Assembly (NCBI GenBank): GCA_049997955.1
Contig: JAEBDY010000001.1
Coordinates: forward strand, 186,001 to 250,000
Source of the DNA: Umezawaea sp049997955
Lineage (GTDB): Bacteria > Actinomycetota > Actinomycetes > Mycobacteriales > Pseudonocardiaceae
Reading direction: 5' to 3'
DNA length: 64,000 nucleotides
Part shown: positions 1 through 7,880 of the stretch, one piece after another
How positions within the stretch are numbered: the stretch's first letter is position 1
Layout: each line of letters starts with the position of its first letter
Made by a program: the position numbers and the translations under genes
Notes under the pieces: model-generated
What the model was told of the DNA's origin: nothing
Databases searched by the model: none
What the model saw: only the letters and a program-made list of their open reading frames with translations

Positions 1-294
1 GCAGGGTGGGGCAAGCCCCAAGCGCACAAGGTCCCCTCGGGCAAGGCTCCCTCGCCCAACGCGCTCAACGCGGTAGCGAGTCAGGCCGCTACCGACCACG
101 GCTACCTGCTGGCCCCGCTCGGCATCGAGGTGTGCCGACGGCTCGACCGCACGAGCGTGGAACGCGTCCCGGTCTGGGAGGCCGAAGCACTACACCACCT
201 GATCCGCAACAAGCACGTCACCCGAGGTGGCCTCGTCGTGGTCACCCACTGCCGCAAACAGCGCCACATGTACGAAGTGGAAACCAAGCGGTGA
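1..294 (+). CDS. AICE hypothetical protein, 5' truncated by window edge
   Basis: An open frame runs from the first base to a TGA at 292-294, giving 97 residues with no start in the window. The end of the protein contains a GYLL segment, then VPVWEAEALHHLI and TRGG. The next gene downstream encodes the same layout, with GYLL and the VPxWEA block exactly 21 residues apart in both, so the two are paralogues. The function is unknown; small proteins of this sort are common beside transfer genes in actinomycete integrative elements (inference). Its stop overlaps the GTG start of the next gene, so the two are probably co-translated. Codon use is high-GC like the rest of the element. Confidence 0.6.
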   Translation, partial: AGWGKPQAHKVPSGKAPSPNALNAVASQAATDHGYLLAPLGIEVCRRLDRTSVERVPVWEAEALHHLIRNKHVTRGGLVVVTHCRKQRHMYEVETKR

Positions 295-686
295 GCGAGG
301 ACCTGTTCGGCAACGAGATCACCGCCATCGACACCTCACCCGCCGCGCCGTCCAAGCCCCGTCCGGTGGTCAACGACATGACGGCGGTCATGACCGTGCT
401 CGGCCACGCGGTCGACGAGTTCGGCTACCTGCTCTCCGGTCCGTCCCGTCGGGTGATGCGCAAGACCGATAAGGACGTCATGAAGCCGGTCCCGATATGA
501 GAGGCCAACCTGGTCCACCAGCTCATCGACGCAGGTCAGCTTACCCTCGGAGGTACCCACTTCATGCGCTGTGGCGCTGTCTCCGGTCACGCGCACTCCG
601 TCCTGGTGCCCAAACCCACCCGCGCCCGACTCGGCCGGTGGCGTGTTCTGAAGGCCCCATCCTCCTGGACCGCCCGAACCGCTTGA
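291..686 (+). pseudogene. AICE hypothetical protein broken by an in-frame TGA
   Basis: The frame opens at GTG 291, overlapping the previous stop, and reads 69 residues to a TGA at 498-500. The same frame then stays open for 61 more residues to the TGA at 684-686. The part after the stop begins EANLVHQLIDAG and continues LTLGGTHFMRCG, which matches the paralogue just upstream (WEAEALHHLIRN, TRGG). The stop sits exactly where that paralogue has tryptophan, so the simplest explanation is a TGG-to-TGA change. The 69-residue product could still be made. A sequencing error or a true readthrough cannot be excluded. Function unknown. Confidence 0.6.
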
Positions 687-705
687 CCCACAACGGAACG
701 AGGAA

Positions 706-978
706 GTGCTCGTGCAGATTCAAGTACTCAACTCTCGTGCCCAAGAGAAGTACGGCGAGTTCGTCCACGCGCTGAACTTCGCCCAGGAACAGCTCACCGA
801 GCTGGACAAGCTGATCGCGAGGATGAGCGAGCGCAGGCTGCCGCCCGGAACGTGGCGCGTGGCCACCCCGGAGCAGCTCAAGGCCATGTACAAGACCGCG
901 CTCGCGGACTTGGAAGCGCTCCAGGTGCAGGCCAAGAAGTACGAGACCGAACTGAAGTCCCGTGAGTGGAGGGTCTGA
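706..978 (+). CDS. AICE small helical protein, function unknown
   Basis: This encodes 90 residues starting with GTG 706, after a purine-rich GAGGAA a few bases upstream; GTG 712 is an alternative start. The protein is charged and looks almost entirely helical, with heptad-like leucines between about residues 20 and 85 (EEQLTELDKLIARM and a later LADLEALQVQ stretch), so a short coiled coil is likely. There are no cysteines, no signal peptide and no membrane segment. It lies three bases before the next small gene and upstream of the transfer ATPase gene, so it probably belongs to the transfer module. I do not recognise the family. Confidence 0.6.
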   Translation: MLVQIQVLNSRAQEKYGEFVHALNFAQEQLTELDKLIARMSERRLPPGTWRVATPEQLKAMYKTALADLEALQVQAKKYETELKSREWRV

Positions 979-981
979 CCC

Positions 982-1194
982 ATGTCGCACCAACTCGACA
1001 ACGCCATCGACGCCGTCAACAAGTCGATGAAGACCCTGCGCGAAGGCGTCAAGGACATCCCCGTCCGCCGTGAGGGCTTCAAGGGCCTGCACGACACCTT
1101 CGCCCGCTCGGTGGCCAGGTTGACCACCGAAATGTCCTACGCCCGTGCCCAGCTCTCCGAGGACAAGCCCGCGCGGTCACGTCGCCGCCGCTGA
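982..1194 (+). CDS. AICE small helical protein, function unknown
   Basis: This encodes 70 residues from ATG 982, three bases after the previous stop, so the two genes are probably translated together. The sequence is amphipathic helix throughout and ends in a basic tail (RSRRRR), which could contact nucleic acid or acidic lipid. No family is recognised. It is the last gene before a strong hairpin at 1222-1266 and the transfer ATPase gene. Its GC-rich third positions match the neighbours, which supports it as a real gene although it is short. Confidence 0.55.
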   Translation: MSHQLDNAIDAVNKSMKTLREGVKDIPVRREGFKGLHDTFARSVARLTTEMSYARAQLSEDKPARSRRRR

Positions 1195-1221
1195 CCACTC
1201 ACCGCGGCTTCATCCCTTCTC

Positions 1222-1266
1222 GGCAACGGCCGATCGTCCAGAACCCCTGGATGGTCGGCCGTTGCC
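1222..1266. terminator. Strong hairpin before the transfer ATPase gene
   Basis: An 18-bp inverted repeat (arms 1222-1239 and 1249-1266) is fully paired if two G-T wobbles are allowed, with a 9-base loop. No T-run follows. It separates the small-gene cluster from the FtsK-like gene and is followed by a clear ribosome binding site. It may be a terminator or attenuator. Confidence 0.5.
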
Positions 1267-1302
1267 CTGCCCCGGTCCCTCCGGACCAGGAAAGGACACA
1301 CG

Positions 1303-2667
1303 ATGTTCTCCCAGTCTCAAGGCAAGTCCCGTCGCTCTCCGGGTGCGGAATTCCGGGCGGCGGTCTGGATGGTCCGTCACCCCGGCTCGGTCGCCGCTCC
1401 CGCCGCGCTGGTCTCCTCGCTGGAGTACTTCGGCCCCACCCTCACCGGCTCCCTGGTCGGTGCCGCCGGAACCGGTGTAGGGGCGTGGTACCGGGGTCAC
1501 CCCGACACCTTCGACACCCTCGCCGCCCCCGTGCTGCGAGCTTGGCATCGCCGCTGGTTGGGCGCTTACCGTGGGCGCCGCTGGGCCGACCTGATGGCGG
1601 TGTGCGAGCTGACCAAGACTCACCCGCGCACCCTGCGCACGATGGTCCCTCGGGTGATGCGGGTGCGGTCCTGGTCGGCCTCGGTGGACACGGTCCGGAT
1701 CAAGATGGTCCCCGGACAGGCTCCCCGTGCCTGGGTGGCTCAGCTGGAGGAGATCGCCTCGACCCTCGGCGCGGTCCGTGTCGCCCTGGAAGCGTCCAAG
1801 CCCGGTGAGATCGTGCTGATCATCCAACGTGACGAGCCGTTCGACTTCGTCATCCCCTCGCCGGACATGCCCGAAACCGTCGAGGAGGTGGACCTGTCCG
1901 CGCTGTTCGTCGGTGAGGACGAACTCGGCCGCCCGTGGACCCAACCGCTCCTGGGCGGCCACACGGTGACTGCCGGGGCGACCGGGTCGGGCAAGAACTC
2001 CCTCGTGCTGGCCAAGATGCGCGCGGCCATGCCAATGATCCGCGCGGGCCTGGTCCGGCCGTGGATCGTGGACCCCAAGCTGGTTGAGTTCATCACCCTG
2101 GAACCGATGTTGCAGGGCCGCTACGCCTCCGACCCCGCCGACGGCGCGGAACTGGTCAGTGCGTTCGTGGAGAACATGGAACGCAAGCAAAAGCGCATGC
2201 AGCGCAACAAGCTCCGCTCGGCCCCGGTATCGGAGGAATACCCCCTCGATTGGCTGATCCTGGACGAGATCGGCTCGATGCTGGCCTACCGGCCCGAACA
2301 CGCTCACCAGCTCGTGGCCGACTGCTCGCTGATCACCTCACTGGGCCGCACCACCCACGACGTCCTCGAATGCATGATCCAGGAACCCACCAAGGACGTG
2401 CTGCCAATCCGGGACCTGATCCCGCGTCGGGTCTGCCTACGGGCCACCTCGGAACGCCACCCGGACATGGTCCTGGGGGACGGCATGCGCGAAAAGGGCG
2501 CAATCGCCGACCAGCTCCCCGAGGAAGGCACCGCCGGTATCGGCTGGGCCGTCGCCCCCAAGGTCCGCCTACCCAAGCGGATCCGCTCCGCCTACACCTC
2601 CGACACCGACATGACCGACCTCGTCAAGGCAGTCAAGGCGGGTACCGGCCTCCGGGCCGTCGCCTAG
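1303..2667 (+). CDS. FtsK/SpoIIIE-type DNA translocase for conjugative transfer (Tra)
   Basis: This 454-residue protein has an FtsK/SpoIIIE motor domain. The Walker A motif GATGSGKNS lies near residue 225 and the Walker B run LILDEIGSM near residue 320. The family's usual GSGKS is GSGKN here. In pSAM2-like elements one hexameric TraSA/TraB translocase moves double-stranded DNA between mycelial cells, and this protein is the only transfer motor visible. The first 110 residues hold hydrophobic stretches near residues 25-65 that could anchor it to the membrane. ATG 1303 follows a good AGGAAAGGA site. It is shorter than chromosomal FtsK, as expected for AICE transfer proteins. Confidence 0.85.
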   Translation: MFSQSQGKSRRSPGAEFRAAVWMVRHPGSVAAPAALVSSLEYFGPTLTGSLVGAAGTGVGAWYRGHPDTFDTLAAPVLRAWHRRWLGAYRGRRWADLMAVCELTKTHPRTLRTMVPRVMRVRSWSASVDTVRIKMVPGQAPRAWVAQLEEIASTLGAVRVALEASKPGEIVLIIQRDEPFDFVIPSPDMPETVEEVDLSALFVGEDELGRPWTQPLLGGHTVTAGATGSGKNSLVLAKMRAAMPMIRAGLVRPWIVDPKLVEFITLEPMLQGRYASDPADGAELVSAFVENMERKQKRMQRNKLRSAPVSEEYPLDWLILDEIGSMLAYRPEHAHQLVADCSLITSLGRTTHDVLECMIQEPTKDVLPIRDLIPRRVCLRATSERHPDMVLGDGMREKGAIADQLPEEGTAGIGWAVAPKVRLPKRIRSAYTSDTDMTDLVKAVKAGTGLRAVA

Positions 2668-2682
2668 CTCGTTCGCTTGTCA

Positions 2683-2729
2683 GCCCTGCCCGGTCAAGGC
2701 CGGTAGCCCGCTTCGAGTCGGGCCAGGGC
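2683..2729. terminator. Branched inverted repeat after the Tra gene
   Basis: The outer arms GCCCTG (2683-2688) and CAGGGC (2724-2729) pair. They enclose two smaller hairpins, CCGG/CCGG and GCCCG/CGGGC. The structure lies in the gap after the transfer ATPase gene and before the next gene's GGAAGGA site. It may act as a terminator or RNA processing site; this is inferred from position and structure only. Confidence 0.4.
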
Positions 2730-2773
2730 ACTCACTCCACACCAACCCCCTCACTGTCTCGGAAGGATTTGCC

Positions 2774-3259
2774 ATGCCCAGAAACAAGCCTCGATCCCTG
2801 GATCGTCTACTCAGGACACTGCGCGGCACGATGCGCACCCATGATCTTCCCCGCCCGGATCGGTTGGTGATCTCGACCCGGTCGGGCTCGGTTCACCTGG
2901 AACTGACCTCGGGCGCACCTCGTGACCGGGTGACCGGCCTGCTCGACTGGGCCGACCTGCTGCACGACACCCACCTGGTGTGGACACACCGCGCGCACGG
3001 CCTGGTGGACATCGCCGCCACCGGATACACCGCCTCCGGGATCACGCTGGGCATCGCCGCGACCGTGAGCGTTGCCGACCTCGGCGGCCACCTGGTCGAC
3101 CTCGACACGACCACGCTCGCGGTCATCACCGGCCTGGGCAGCCTCGGCCCGTTCGAATGGCACTCGATCACCTGCGCCCAGTTGCGCCAGGCTCTCGCCG
3201 CCACGGACTCCCGTCCGGCCGTGTCGGTCTCCTCGCTCGTGCCGGAGGCGGCCGCGTGA
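2774..3259 (+). CDS. AICE hypothetical protein
   Basis: This encodes 161 residues from ATG 2774, well placed after a GGAAGGA ribosome binding site. The N-terminus is basic (RNKPRSLDRLLRTLRGTMR). The rest alternates short beta-type segments with hydrophobic stretches such as GITLGIAATVSVADLGG, but no continuous membrane helix is convincing. I do not recognise the family. It starts an operon: its stop overlaps the GTG of the WhiB-like gene, and the following small genes overlap or nearly touch. It is probably an accessory gene of the transfer or maintenance module (inference). Confidence 0.6.
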   Translation: MPRNKPRSLDRLLRTLRGTMRTHDLPRPDRLVISTRSGSVHLELTSGAPRDRVTGLLDWADLLHDTHLVWTHRAHGLVDIAATGYTASGITLGIAATVSVADLGGHLVDLDTTTLAVITGLGSLGPFEWHSITCAQLRQALAATDSRPAVSVSSLVPEAAA

Positions 3260-3609
3260 ACGGCTCCTACACCGGCCACAAGGCGCTGATGATGGCGCTG
3301 TTCGGCCGCTCCGGTGAACCACCCGCCTGGCGCGCTGAGGCCGCGTGCGCCGAGGAAGACCCGGACCTGTTCGCCGACTCCGACCGCACCGAACAAGCCC
3401 GGACGGTGTGCGCCGGATGTCCGGTCCAACTCCAGTGCCGCGCTGACCAGTTCGCCTGGGAAAGCCAGTCCCGCGCACGCCGCTACTACACCGCCGGAAT
3501 GGTCGGCGGCCTCACCGGCTCCCAGCGCAACCAGCAGCACTACCCCCGCGCCACCCGCAAGACCACCCCTACCGCTGCCGTCTCCACCAACCAGAAGGAC
3601 GTGGCCTGA
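3256..3609 (+). CDS. WhiB-like iron-sulfur transcription factor of the AICE
   Basis: This encodes 117 residues from GTG 3256, overlapping the preceding stop. Four cysteines follow the WhiB pattern: one in EAAC, then after 20 residues CAGC, then five residues and a last C (VQLQC). In WhiB proteins these ligate a 4Fe-4S cluster that responds to O2 or NO and lets the protein bind the principal sigma factor. The usual downstream GGxxxxER-type turn is replaced by MVGGLTGSQR. Carriage on an integrative element suggests control of element genes or of host genes (inference). The C-terminal tail is Thr/Pro-rich. Confidence 0.8.
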   Translation: MNGSYTGHKALMMALFGRSGEPPAWRAEAACAEEDPDLFADSDRTEQARTVCAGCPVQLQCRADQFAWESQSRARRYYTAGMVGGLTGSQRNQQHYPRATRKTTPTAAVSTNQKDVA

Positions 3610-3791
3610 TGCTCCAGCTCGCCATCCCCGTCAACCGCCGCACCCTCACCCACGCCGCCAAGACCATCCCCGCCGCGCTGATCGGCCTCGCGGTCATGTA
3701 CTTCGCCTTCGGCGTCCTCGGCGCGCTCGTGCTCGCCGTGGTGCTGCTGCTCCTCGTCCGCCTGCTCGTACGCGCCGCACGCGGCCGATGA
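3609..3791 (+). CDS. Small membrane protein of the AICE
   Basis: This encodes 60 residues, its ATG overlapping the WhiB stop in a TGATG arrangement. One long hydrophobic segment, or two short helices, spans about residues 22-54 (ALIGLAVMYFAFGVLGALVL and a leucine-rich continuation), flanked by basic residues. It is probably a small inner-membrane protein. Small membrane proteins of this sort (Spd-type) help plasmid spread in actinomycete mycelium, and the position in the operon fits that role, but no family match is claimed. Confidence 0.6.
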   Translation: MLQLAIPVNRRTLTHAAKTIPAALIGLAVMYFAFGVLGALVLAVVLLLLVRLLVRAARGR

Positions 3792-4054
3792 CCGTCCGCC
3801 TGGTCCCCGAGACCGAGTCCGAACCCTGGCTCGCGGGGACCGTCCTGCACCGCGTCCTGATCGACGACGTGTGGGTCGGGTGGGTCGGGGACGGTCGCCC
3901 CTGGCGTGGCTGGCGCTACGGCGGACGTCGCTGGTTCGCCTGCTGGCGACAGGACGGCGACACCGCCGCCCGCTGGTCCAGCGAACTGGACTACCCCACC
4001 CGCACCGCCGCCGTGACCGCCCTGCTCCAACACATCCCACCACCGGGGAGGTGA
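3788..4054 (+). CDS. AICE hypothetical protein, tryptophan-rich
   Basis: This encodes 88 residues from ATG 3788, overlapping the previous stop. The middle is rich in tryptophan and arginine (DDVWVGWVGDGRPWRGWRYG, then RRWFACWRQDGDTAARWSSE), a pattern of a small beta-sheet domain. There is no membrane segment. Similar small Trp-rich proteins occur in actinomycete plasmids without a known role. It precedes the multispanning membrane protein gene by four bases. Confidence 0.55.
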   Translation: MTVRLVPETESEPWLAGTVLHRVLIDDVWVGWVGDGRPWRGWRYGGRRWFACWRQDGDTAARWSSELDYPTRTAAVTALLQHIPPPGR

Positions 4055-4058
4055 ACCA

Positions 4059-4946
4059 GTGTTCGGCAAAGCCAAGCCCCACAACGACAACCAGCCCACA
4101 GAGACCCGGTCGGTGCGCCGACTCCGGGCACGCTTGGACGAGTCGCACCAACTTCACGCGCTCACCACCGACCCGCTGTTGAACGCGGTGCGCGCCGACC
4201 AGTTCCGCATCTCGGTCACCCGCTCCATGTGGCTGTTCCTCACCCTCGGGTTGGGATTCACCGCCACGGGAGTTCACGCGTTCCTCGCCGGGAAACTCAG
4301 CCCCTCAGACCCGCTGTGGTGGGGTGCCTGGCTCGTGGAACCCGCCCTCGCGGGCATCCTCATCACCCTGCTGCGGTGGGAAGCCGAGATGCTCTCGGCG
4401 GGCCTGGACGTCGAGCACGACGCCGTCAAGCGCCTCAAGCACCTGCTGTTGGCCGCGACCCTGATCACCAACGTGTGGTCCAGCCTGTTCCCCGCCAAGG
4501 GCTCGGCGAACGCCGGAAACGTGTTCCTGCACGTGGTCATCCCGGCCGTGGTCTACCTCATCGCCGAAGTCATGCCCGTCATCACCCACCGCTGCAACCA
4601 AGCCCGCGACAACGCACTCGCCACCCTCCACCACCTCCCCGCGGCTCCACCCGCGCCGACCGTGGAAGTACCTGCCGCCTCACCTGCGCCGATGGTGGAA
4701 GTCCCCGCGGCTTCACCCCCGGCTGACGTTCCACCAGCAGCGGAGACACCCGTCGTCACGCCGCCGACCCCGGCGCCACTCGTGGTGACCTCGCTGCGGC
4801 TGCCCGGCCCGATGCTCGCCGCCCTCGACGCCAAAGTTACCGCCGTCCGCTCCGAGGGCCGCGCGGTCACCGCCCAAGACGTCCAGGACGCCACCAGGGT
4901 CCCGGCCGACTTCGCGGCCCGCATCCTCGCCGACCTCGCCGCCTGA
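4059..4946 (+). CDS. Four-helix membrane protein, probable AICE spread protein
   Basis: This encodes 295 residues from GTG 4059. A soluble basic N-terminus of about 55 residues is followed by four predicted membrane helices near residues 56-77, 88-106, 127-144 and 154-174. A Pro/Ala/Val-rich linker of about 60 residues contains two near-identical PAPxVEVPAAS repeats, and a helical domain of about 50 residues closes the protein. The layout resembles the membrane Spd/DUF2637-like proteins encoded beside transfer genes on Streptomyces plasmids, which assist intramycelial DNA spread. The role is inferred from layout and location. It ends the operon that starts at 2774. Confidence 0.6.
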   Translation: MFGKAKPHNDNQPTETRSVRRLRARLDESHQLHALTTDPLLNAVRADQFRISVTRSMWLFLTLGLGFTATGVHAFLAGKLSPSDPLWWGAWLVEPALAGILITLLRWEAEMLSAGLDVEHDAVKRLKHLLLAATLITNVWSSLFPAKGSANAGNVFLHVVIPAVVYLIAEVMPVITHRCNQARDNALATLHHLPAAPPAPTVEVPAASPAPMVEVPAASPPADVPPAAETPVVTPPTPAPLVVTSLRLPGPMLAALDAKVTAVRSEGRAVTAQDVQDATRVPADFAARILADLAA

Positions 4947-5016
4947 CCCCTTCTCAGCGCTCGCGCAAGGGGACCTCGACCACGAGCAGGCAACTCCCTC
5001 GGCCTGCTCCCCATGA

Positions 5017-5049
5017 GGGCGGGACACAGCCACCCACTGTGTCCCGCCC
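5017..5049. terminator. Perfect 13-bp hairpin upstream of rep
   Basis: Arms 5017-5029 and 5037-5049 pair perfectly around a 7-base loop. The hairpin lies in the 137-base gap before the replication initiator gene, 35 bases before its GTG. It may terminate the transfer operon or regulate Rep synthesis. The double-strand origin of rolling-circle elements is often near rep, so an origin role is also possible. Confidence 0.45.
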
Positions 5050-5083
5050 TTCCCCTTGCCCCGCAACGAAAGGACCACCACTC

Positions 5084-6418
5084 GTGCACACCCTCGAAGA
5101 CCGCATCTCCCGCCGACTCAAAGCCCCCGACTACCAGGAATGGCGCGCGAAAGTCCTCGCCACCGCAGGATGCGCCGCCCCGATCCGCCTCATCGGCGCG
5201 TGGCAGCTCCACCACGTCGACCTCGGCGTCGTCGCACACCACGGCGGGGAAATCATGGTCCCGTGCGGCAACCGACGTGAGAGCGTCTGCCCCTCGTGCT
5301 CCGACCGCTACGCCGCCGACGCCTACCACCTCATGACCGCAGGCCTCTCCGGCGGCAAGGGCGTGCCGGTCACCGTGTCGGACAAGCCGCGCGTGTTCGC
5401 CACCCTCACCGCACCGTCGTTCGGGCCCGTACACAACCGACGCATTTCCGCCAACGGCCGCACCATCCCCTGTGCCTGCGGCGGCTACCACCACCAGGAC
5501 GACCCCCGCATCGGCGGCGCCCTGGACCACGACACCTACGACTACACCGGGTCGGTGCTGTGGCAGGCCAACGCCGGGAAGCTCTGGCACCGCTTCACCA
5601 TCCGCCTACGCCGCGTCCTGGCCCACGCCGCCGGACTCACCATCCGCGACTTCAAGGACCACGCCCGCGTCTCCTACGCCAAGGTCGCCGAGTACCAACG
5701 GCGTGGCCTGGTCCACTTCCACGCCGTCATCCGCATCGACGGACCTAACGGACCCACCGACCACACTCCCGCATGGGCCACAGCCGAACTGCTGGACCAC
5801 GCCGTGCGCGTCGCCGCCTCCTCGATCGAGGTCTCCACCGTCCGCCCCGACGGGACGCCCCTCGTGCTGCTGTGGGGTGAGCAGGTCGACGTTCAGCCGA
5901 TCCGCGCCGCTACGGCCCACCAGGTCGAGGACGAGTCCGGCGCGATCAGTGAACAACGCCTCGCCGGGTACGTCGCGAAGTACGCCACCAAGGGCACGGG
6001 CAAGACCGAAGCCGCAGACAAGCCGATCCGGTCCCAACTGGAAATCGACCACCTGCGGGTCTCCACTCACCACCGCACCATGATCCAAACCGCGTGGGAC
6101 CTCGGCCACCTGCCGCAATACGAAGACCTCAACCTGCTCCGCTGGGCACACATGCTCGGCTTCCGCGGGCACTTCCTGTCCAAGTCACAGGCCTACTCGA
6201 CCACCTTCAAGGCCATTCGCGGGGAACGCCGTGCCTTCCGCGCTCAGGAAGTCCTCGACAGCCTCGGCTACACCGAAGACGTGGTCACCGTCGTCAACGA
6301 CTGGCAGTGGACCGGATCCGGCTACGCCAACGACGCCGAACGCGAACTCGCCTCGGCCATCTCCGAACGAGTCCGCGAAACCCGACGCCGCAAGTACGAA
6401 AAGGAGGAAGCCGAATGA
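5084..6418 (+). CDS. repSA: RepSA-type rolling-circle replication initiator
   Basis: This encodes 444 residues. I chose GTG 5084 because GAAAGGA lies just upstream; an earlier in-frame ATG at 5039 falls inside the hairpin and lacks a binding site. The HUH metal motif is visible as VHFHAVIRIDG near residue 215. The C-terminal catalytic segment YVAKYATK carries two tyrosines, one of which would nick the origin. Cys-rich N-terminal pieces (CPSCSDRY, CACGG) suggest a zinc-binding part. In pSAM2 the RepSA protein replicates the excised element before transfer. The stop overlaps the excisionase ATG, giving the classic rep-xis-int order. Confidence 0.85.
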   Translation: MHTLEDRISRRLKAPDYQEWRAKVLATAGCAAPIRLIGAWQLHHVDLGVVAHHGGEIMVPCGNRRESVCPSCSDRYAADAYHLMTAGLSGGKGVPVTVSDKPRVFATLTAPSFGPVHNRRISANGRTIPCACGGYHHQDDPRIGGALDHDTYDYTGSVLWQANAGKLWHRFTIRLRRVLAHAAGLTIRDFKDHARVSYAKVAEYQRRGLVHFHAVIRIDGPNGPTDHTPAWATAELLDHAVRVAASSIEVSTVRPDGTPLVLLWGEQVDVQPIRAATAHQVEDESGAISEQRLAGYVAKYATKGTGKTEAADKPIRSQLEIDHLRVSTHHRTMIQTAWDLGHLPQYEDLNLLRWAHMLGFRGHFLSKSQAYSTTFKAIRGERRAFRAQEVLDSLGYTEDVVTVVNDWQWTGSGYANDAERELASAISERVRETRRRKYEKEEAE

Positions 6419-6594
6419 GCAAGCTCTGGGGGATCAAAGAACTCGCCGAATACCTCGGCGTGCCGAAACAGACCATCTATACCTGGCGCACGAAGGGCTA
6501 CGGCCCTCCTGGACAGCGCATCGGGAAGTACGTCAAGTTCATACCGGAAGCCGTTTACGCCTGGGTACAGAACCAGTCGGAAGGGGCTGCCTGA
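6415..6594 (+). CDS. xis: Excisionase (MerR-like HTH, helix_turn_helix_17 type)
   Basis: This encodes 59 residues from ATG 6415, overlapping both the rep stop and the integrase start. The fold is a small winged helix: WGIKELAEYLGVPKQTIYTW forms the helix-turn-helix, and GKYVKFIPEAVYAW forms the wing and last helix. Excisionases of this type bend DNA at the attachment site and turn the integrase toward excision. The location directly before int is the standard AICE layout. Translation coupling through ATGA overlaps suggests Rep, Xis and Int are made together. Confidence 0.85.
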   Translation: MSKLWGIKELAEYLGVPKQTIYTWRTKGYGPPGQRIGKYVKFIPEAVYAWVQNQSEGAA

Positions 6595-7748
6595 TGGCCC
6601 GACCGTCATTGCCCGTGGGGACCCACGGCGAGATGAGGTGTCACGAACTCCCGAATGGCAAGTTTCGGGCGATTGCCAACTATCGGGACTATGACGGTGT
6701 CACTCGTCCTGTCGAGCGGACGGGCAAGACTGAGACCAAAGCTCTGAATCGCCTCAGGGAAGCGCTGCGGGACAGGGGCAGGGTGGACGCAGGAAGTGAG
6801 ATTACGAAGGAAACTCTGTTGTCCGCAGTCGCGGAACTGTGGTTTGACGACTTCGCCGAACAGGTCGCGGAGGGCAAGAAGTCGCCCGGTACCAGCCGCG
6901 CCTACCGCGACCGGCTGGACAAACAGATCATTCCGGCGTTGGGCAATCTGAGGCTTCGGGAGATCACCGTATCGCGGGTCGACAGGTTGGTGAAAAAGAC
7001 CAAGGATGACCACGGCAATGCGGTGGCCAAGATGGTCCGGACCGTCCTCAGCGGCGTTCTCGGCCTGGCGACTCGGCATGACGCGTTCGACCACAACCCG
7101 GTGCGCGACGTTCGCCGGATCGAGAGTGTGGACAAGCTGGCCGTTGCGCTCGAACTTGACCAGGTTCGGCAGTTGCGCGCCAAGATCGCGGCGGACAAGA
7201 AAGCGGTGGCTCGGGACCTGCCTGACTTCACCGACATGATGGCGGCCACAGGGTTGCGCATCGGCGAGACAGCCGCCGTGGTCTGGGACGCTGTAGACCT
7301 TGATGCCGCCACCGTTGAAGTGCGCGGAACCGTGATCAGGATCACTGGTCAGGGGTTGGTGATCAAGCCGAAGCCCAAGAGCAAGAGCGGTTTCCGCAAG
7401 CTCGAACTGCCTGCCTGGTCCGTTGCGATGCTGCGGGCGCGGAAGCCTGAATCCGCCCGACCGAGCGACCCGGTGTTCTCCGCGCCGTTGGGAGGCCTTC
7501 GGGACCCGTCCAACACCAATGCCGACCTTAAGGAGGCCTTCACCGATGCTGGCTACCCCCTGCTGACCAGCCACATCTACCGGAAGACCGTGGCGTCGAT
7601 GATGGATGACGCAGGGTTGAGCGCGCGAGCTGCCGCTGACCAGCTCGGTCATGCCAAGGTGTCCATGACCCAGGACAAGTACATGAAGCGGAGGGTTTCG
7701 AGGACCGGAGCGGCTGGCGTCCTGGAGTCGATCGCCTACACGGAGTGA
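6594..7748 (+). CDS. int: Tyrosine site-specific integrase of the AICE
   Basis: This encodes 384 residues from ATG 6594. An N-terminal arm-binding part and a SAM-like core-binding domain (about residues 80-170) precede the catalytic domain. Catalytic residues are visible: Arg in TGLRIGE near 222, His-x-x-Arg in SHIYRK near 327-330, His in LGHAKVSMT near 353, and the nucleophilic Tyr in DKYMKR near 363. It should recombine attP with the 3' end of the tRNA-Lys gene lying 90 bases downstream. Its codons use noticeably more A and T in third positions than rep, suggesting a separate origin within the element. Confidence 0.9.
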   Translation: MARPSLPVGTHGEMRCHELPNGKFRAIANYRDYDGVTRPVERTGKTETKALNRLREALRDRGRVDAGSEITKETLLSAVAELWFDDFAEQVAEGKKSPGTSRAYRDRLDKQIIPALGNLRLREITVSRVDRLVKKTKDDHGNAVAKMVRTVLSGVLGLATRHDAFDHNPVRDVRRIESVDKLAVALELDQVRQLRAKIAADKKAVARDLPDFTDMMAATGLRIGETAAVVWDAVDLDAATVEVRGTVIRITGQGLVIKPKPKSKSGFRKLELPAWSVAMLRARKPESARPSDPVFSAPLGGLRDPSNTNADLKEAFTDAGYPLLTSHIYRKTVASMMDDAGLSARAAADQLGHAKVSMTQDKYMKRRVSRTGAAGVLESIAYTE

Positions 7749-7795
7749 GTCGCCGGGAAAGCCATGGGTAAAGCATGGTGCCCGTAGATGAAACT

Positions 7796-7824
7796 CAGCC
7801 CCCGTCCTAAGTGGACGGGGGCTG
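7796..7824. terminator. Perfect 12-bp hairpin between int and tRNA-Lys
   Basis: Arms 7796-7807 and 7813-7824 pair perfectly around a 5-base loop. It lies 48 bases after the integrase stop and just past the 3' end of the oppositely oriented tRNA-Lys gene, so it could end transcription from both sides. Confidence 0.7.
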
Positions 7825-7837
7825 ATCTGCGTCGATG

Positions 7838-7880
7838 TGGGCCGCCAGGGACTCGAACCCTGAACCAAGAGATTAAAAGT
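7838..7880. other. Probable attachment site (element/chromosome junction)
   Basis: The 3' half of tRNA-Lys, from the anticodon loop to the discriminator base, lies next to the integrase gene. AICEs of this family usually recombine in this part of a tRNA gene and restore it on integration. The exact core cannot be set because the other end of the element is outside the window. Confidence 0.55.
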
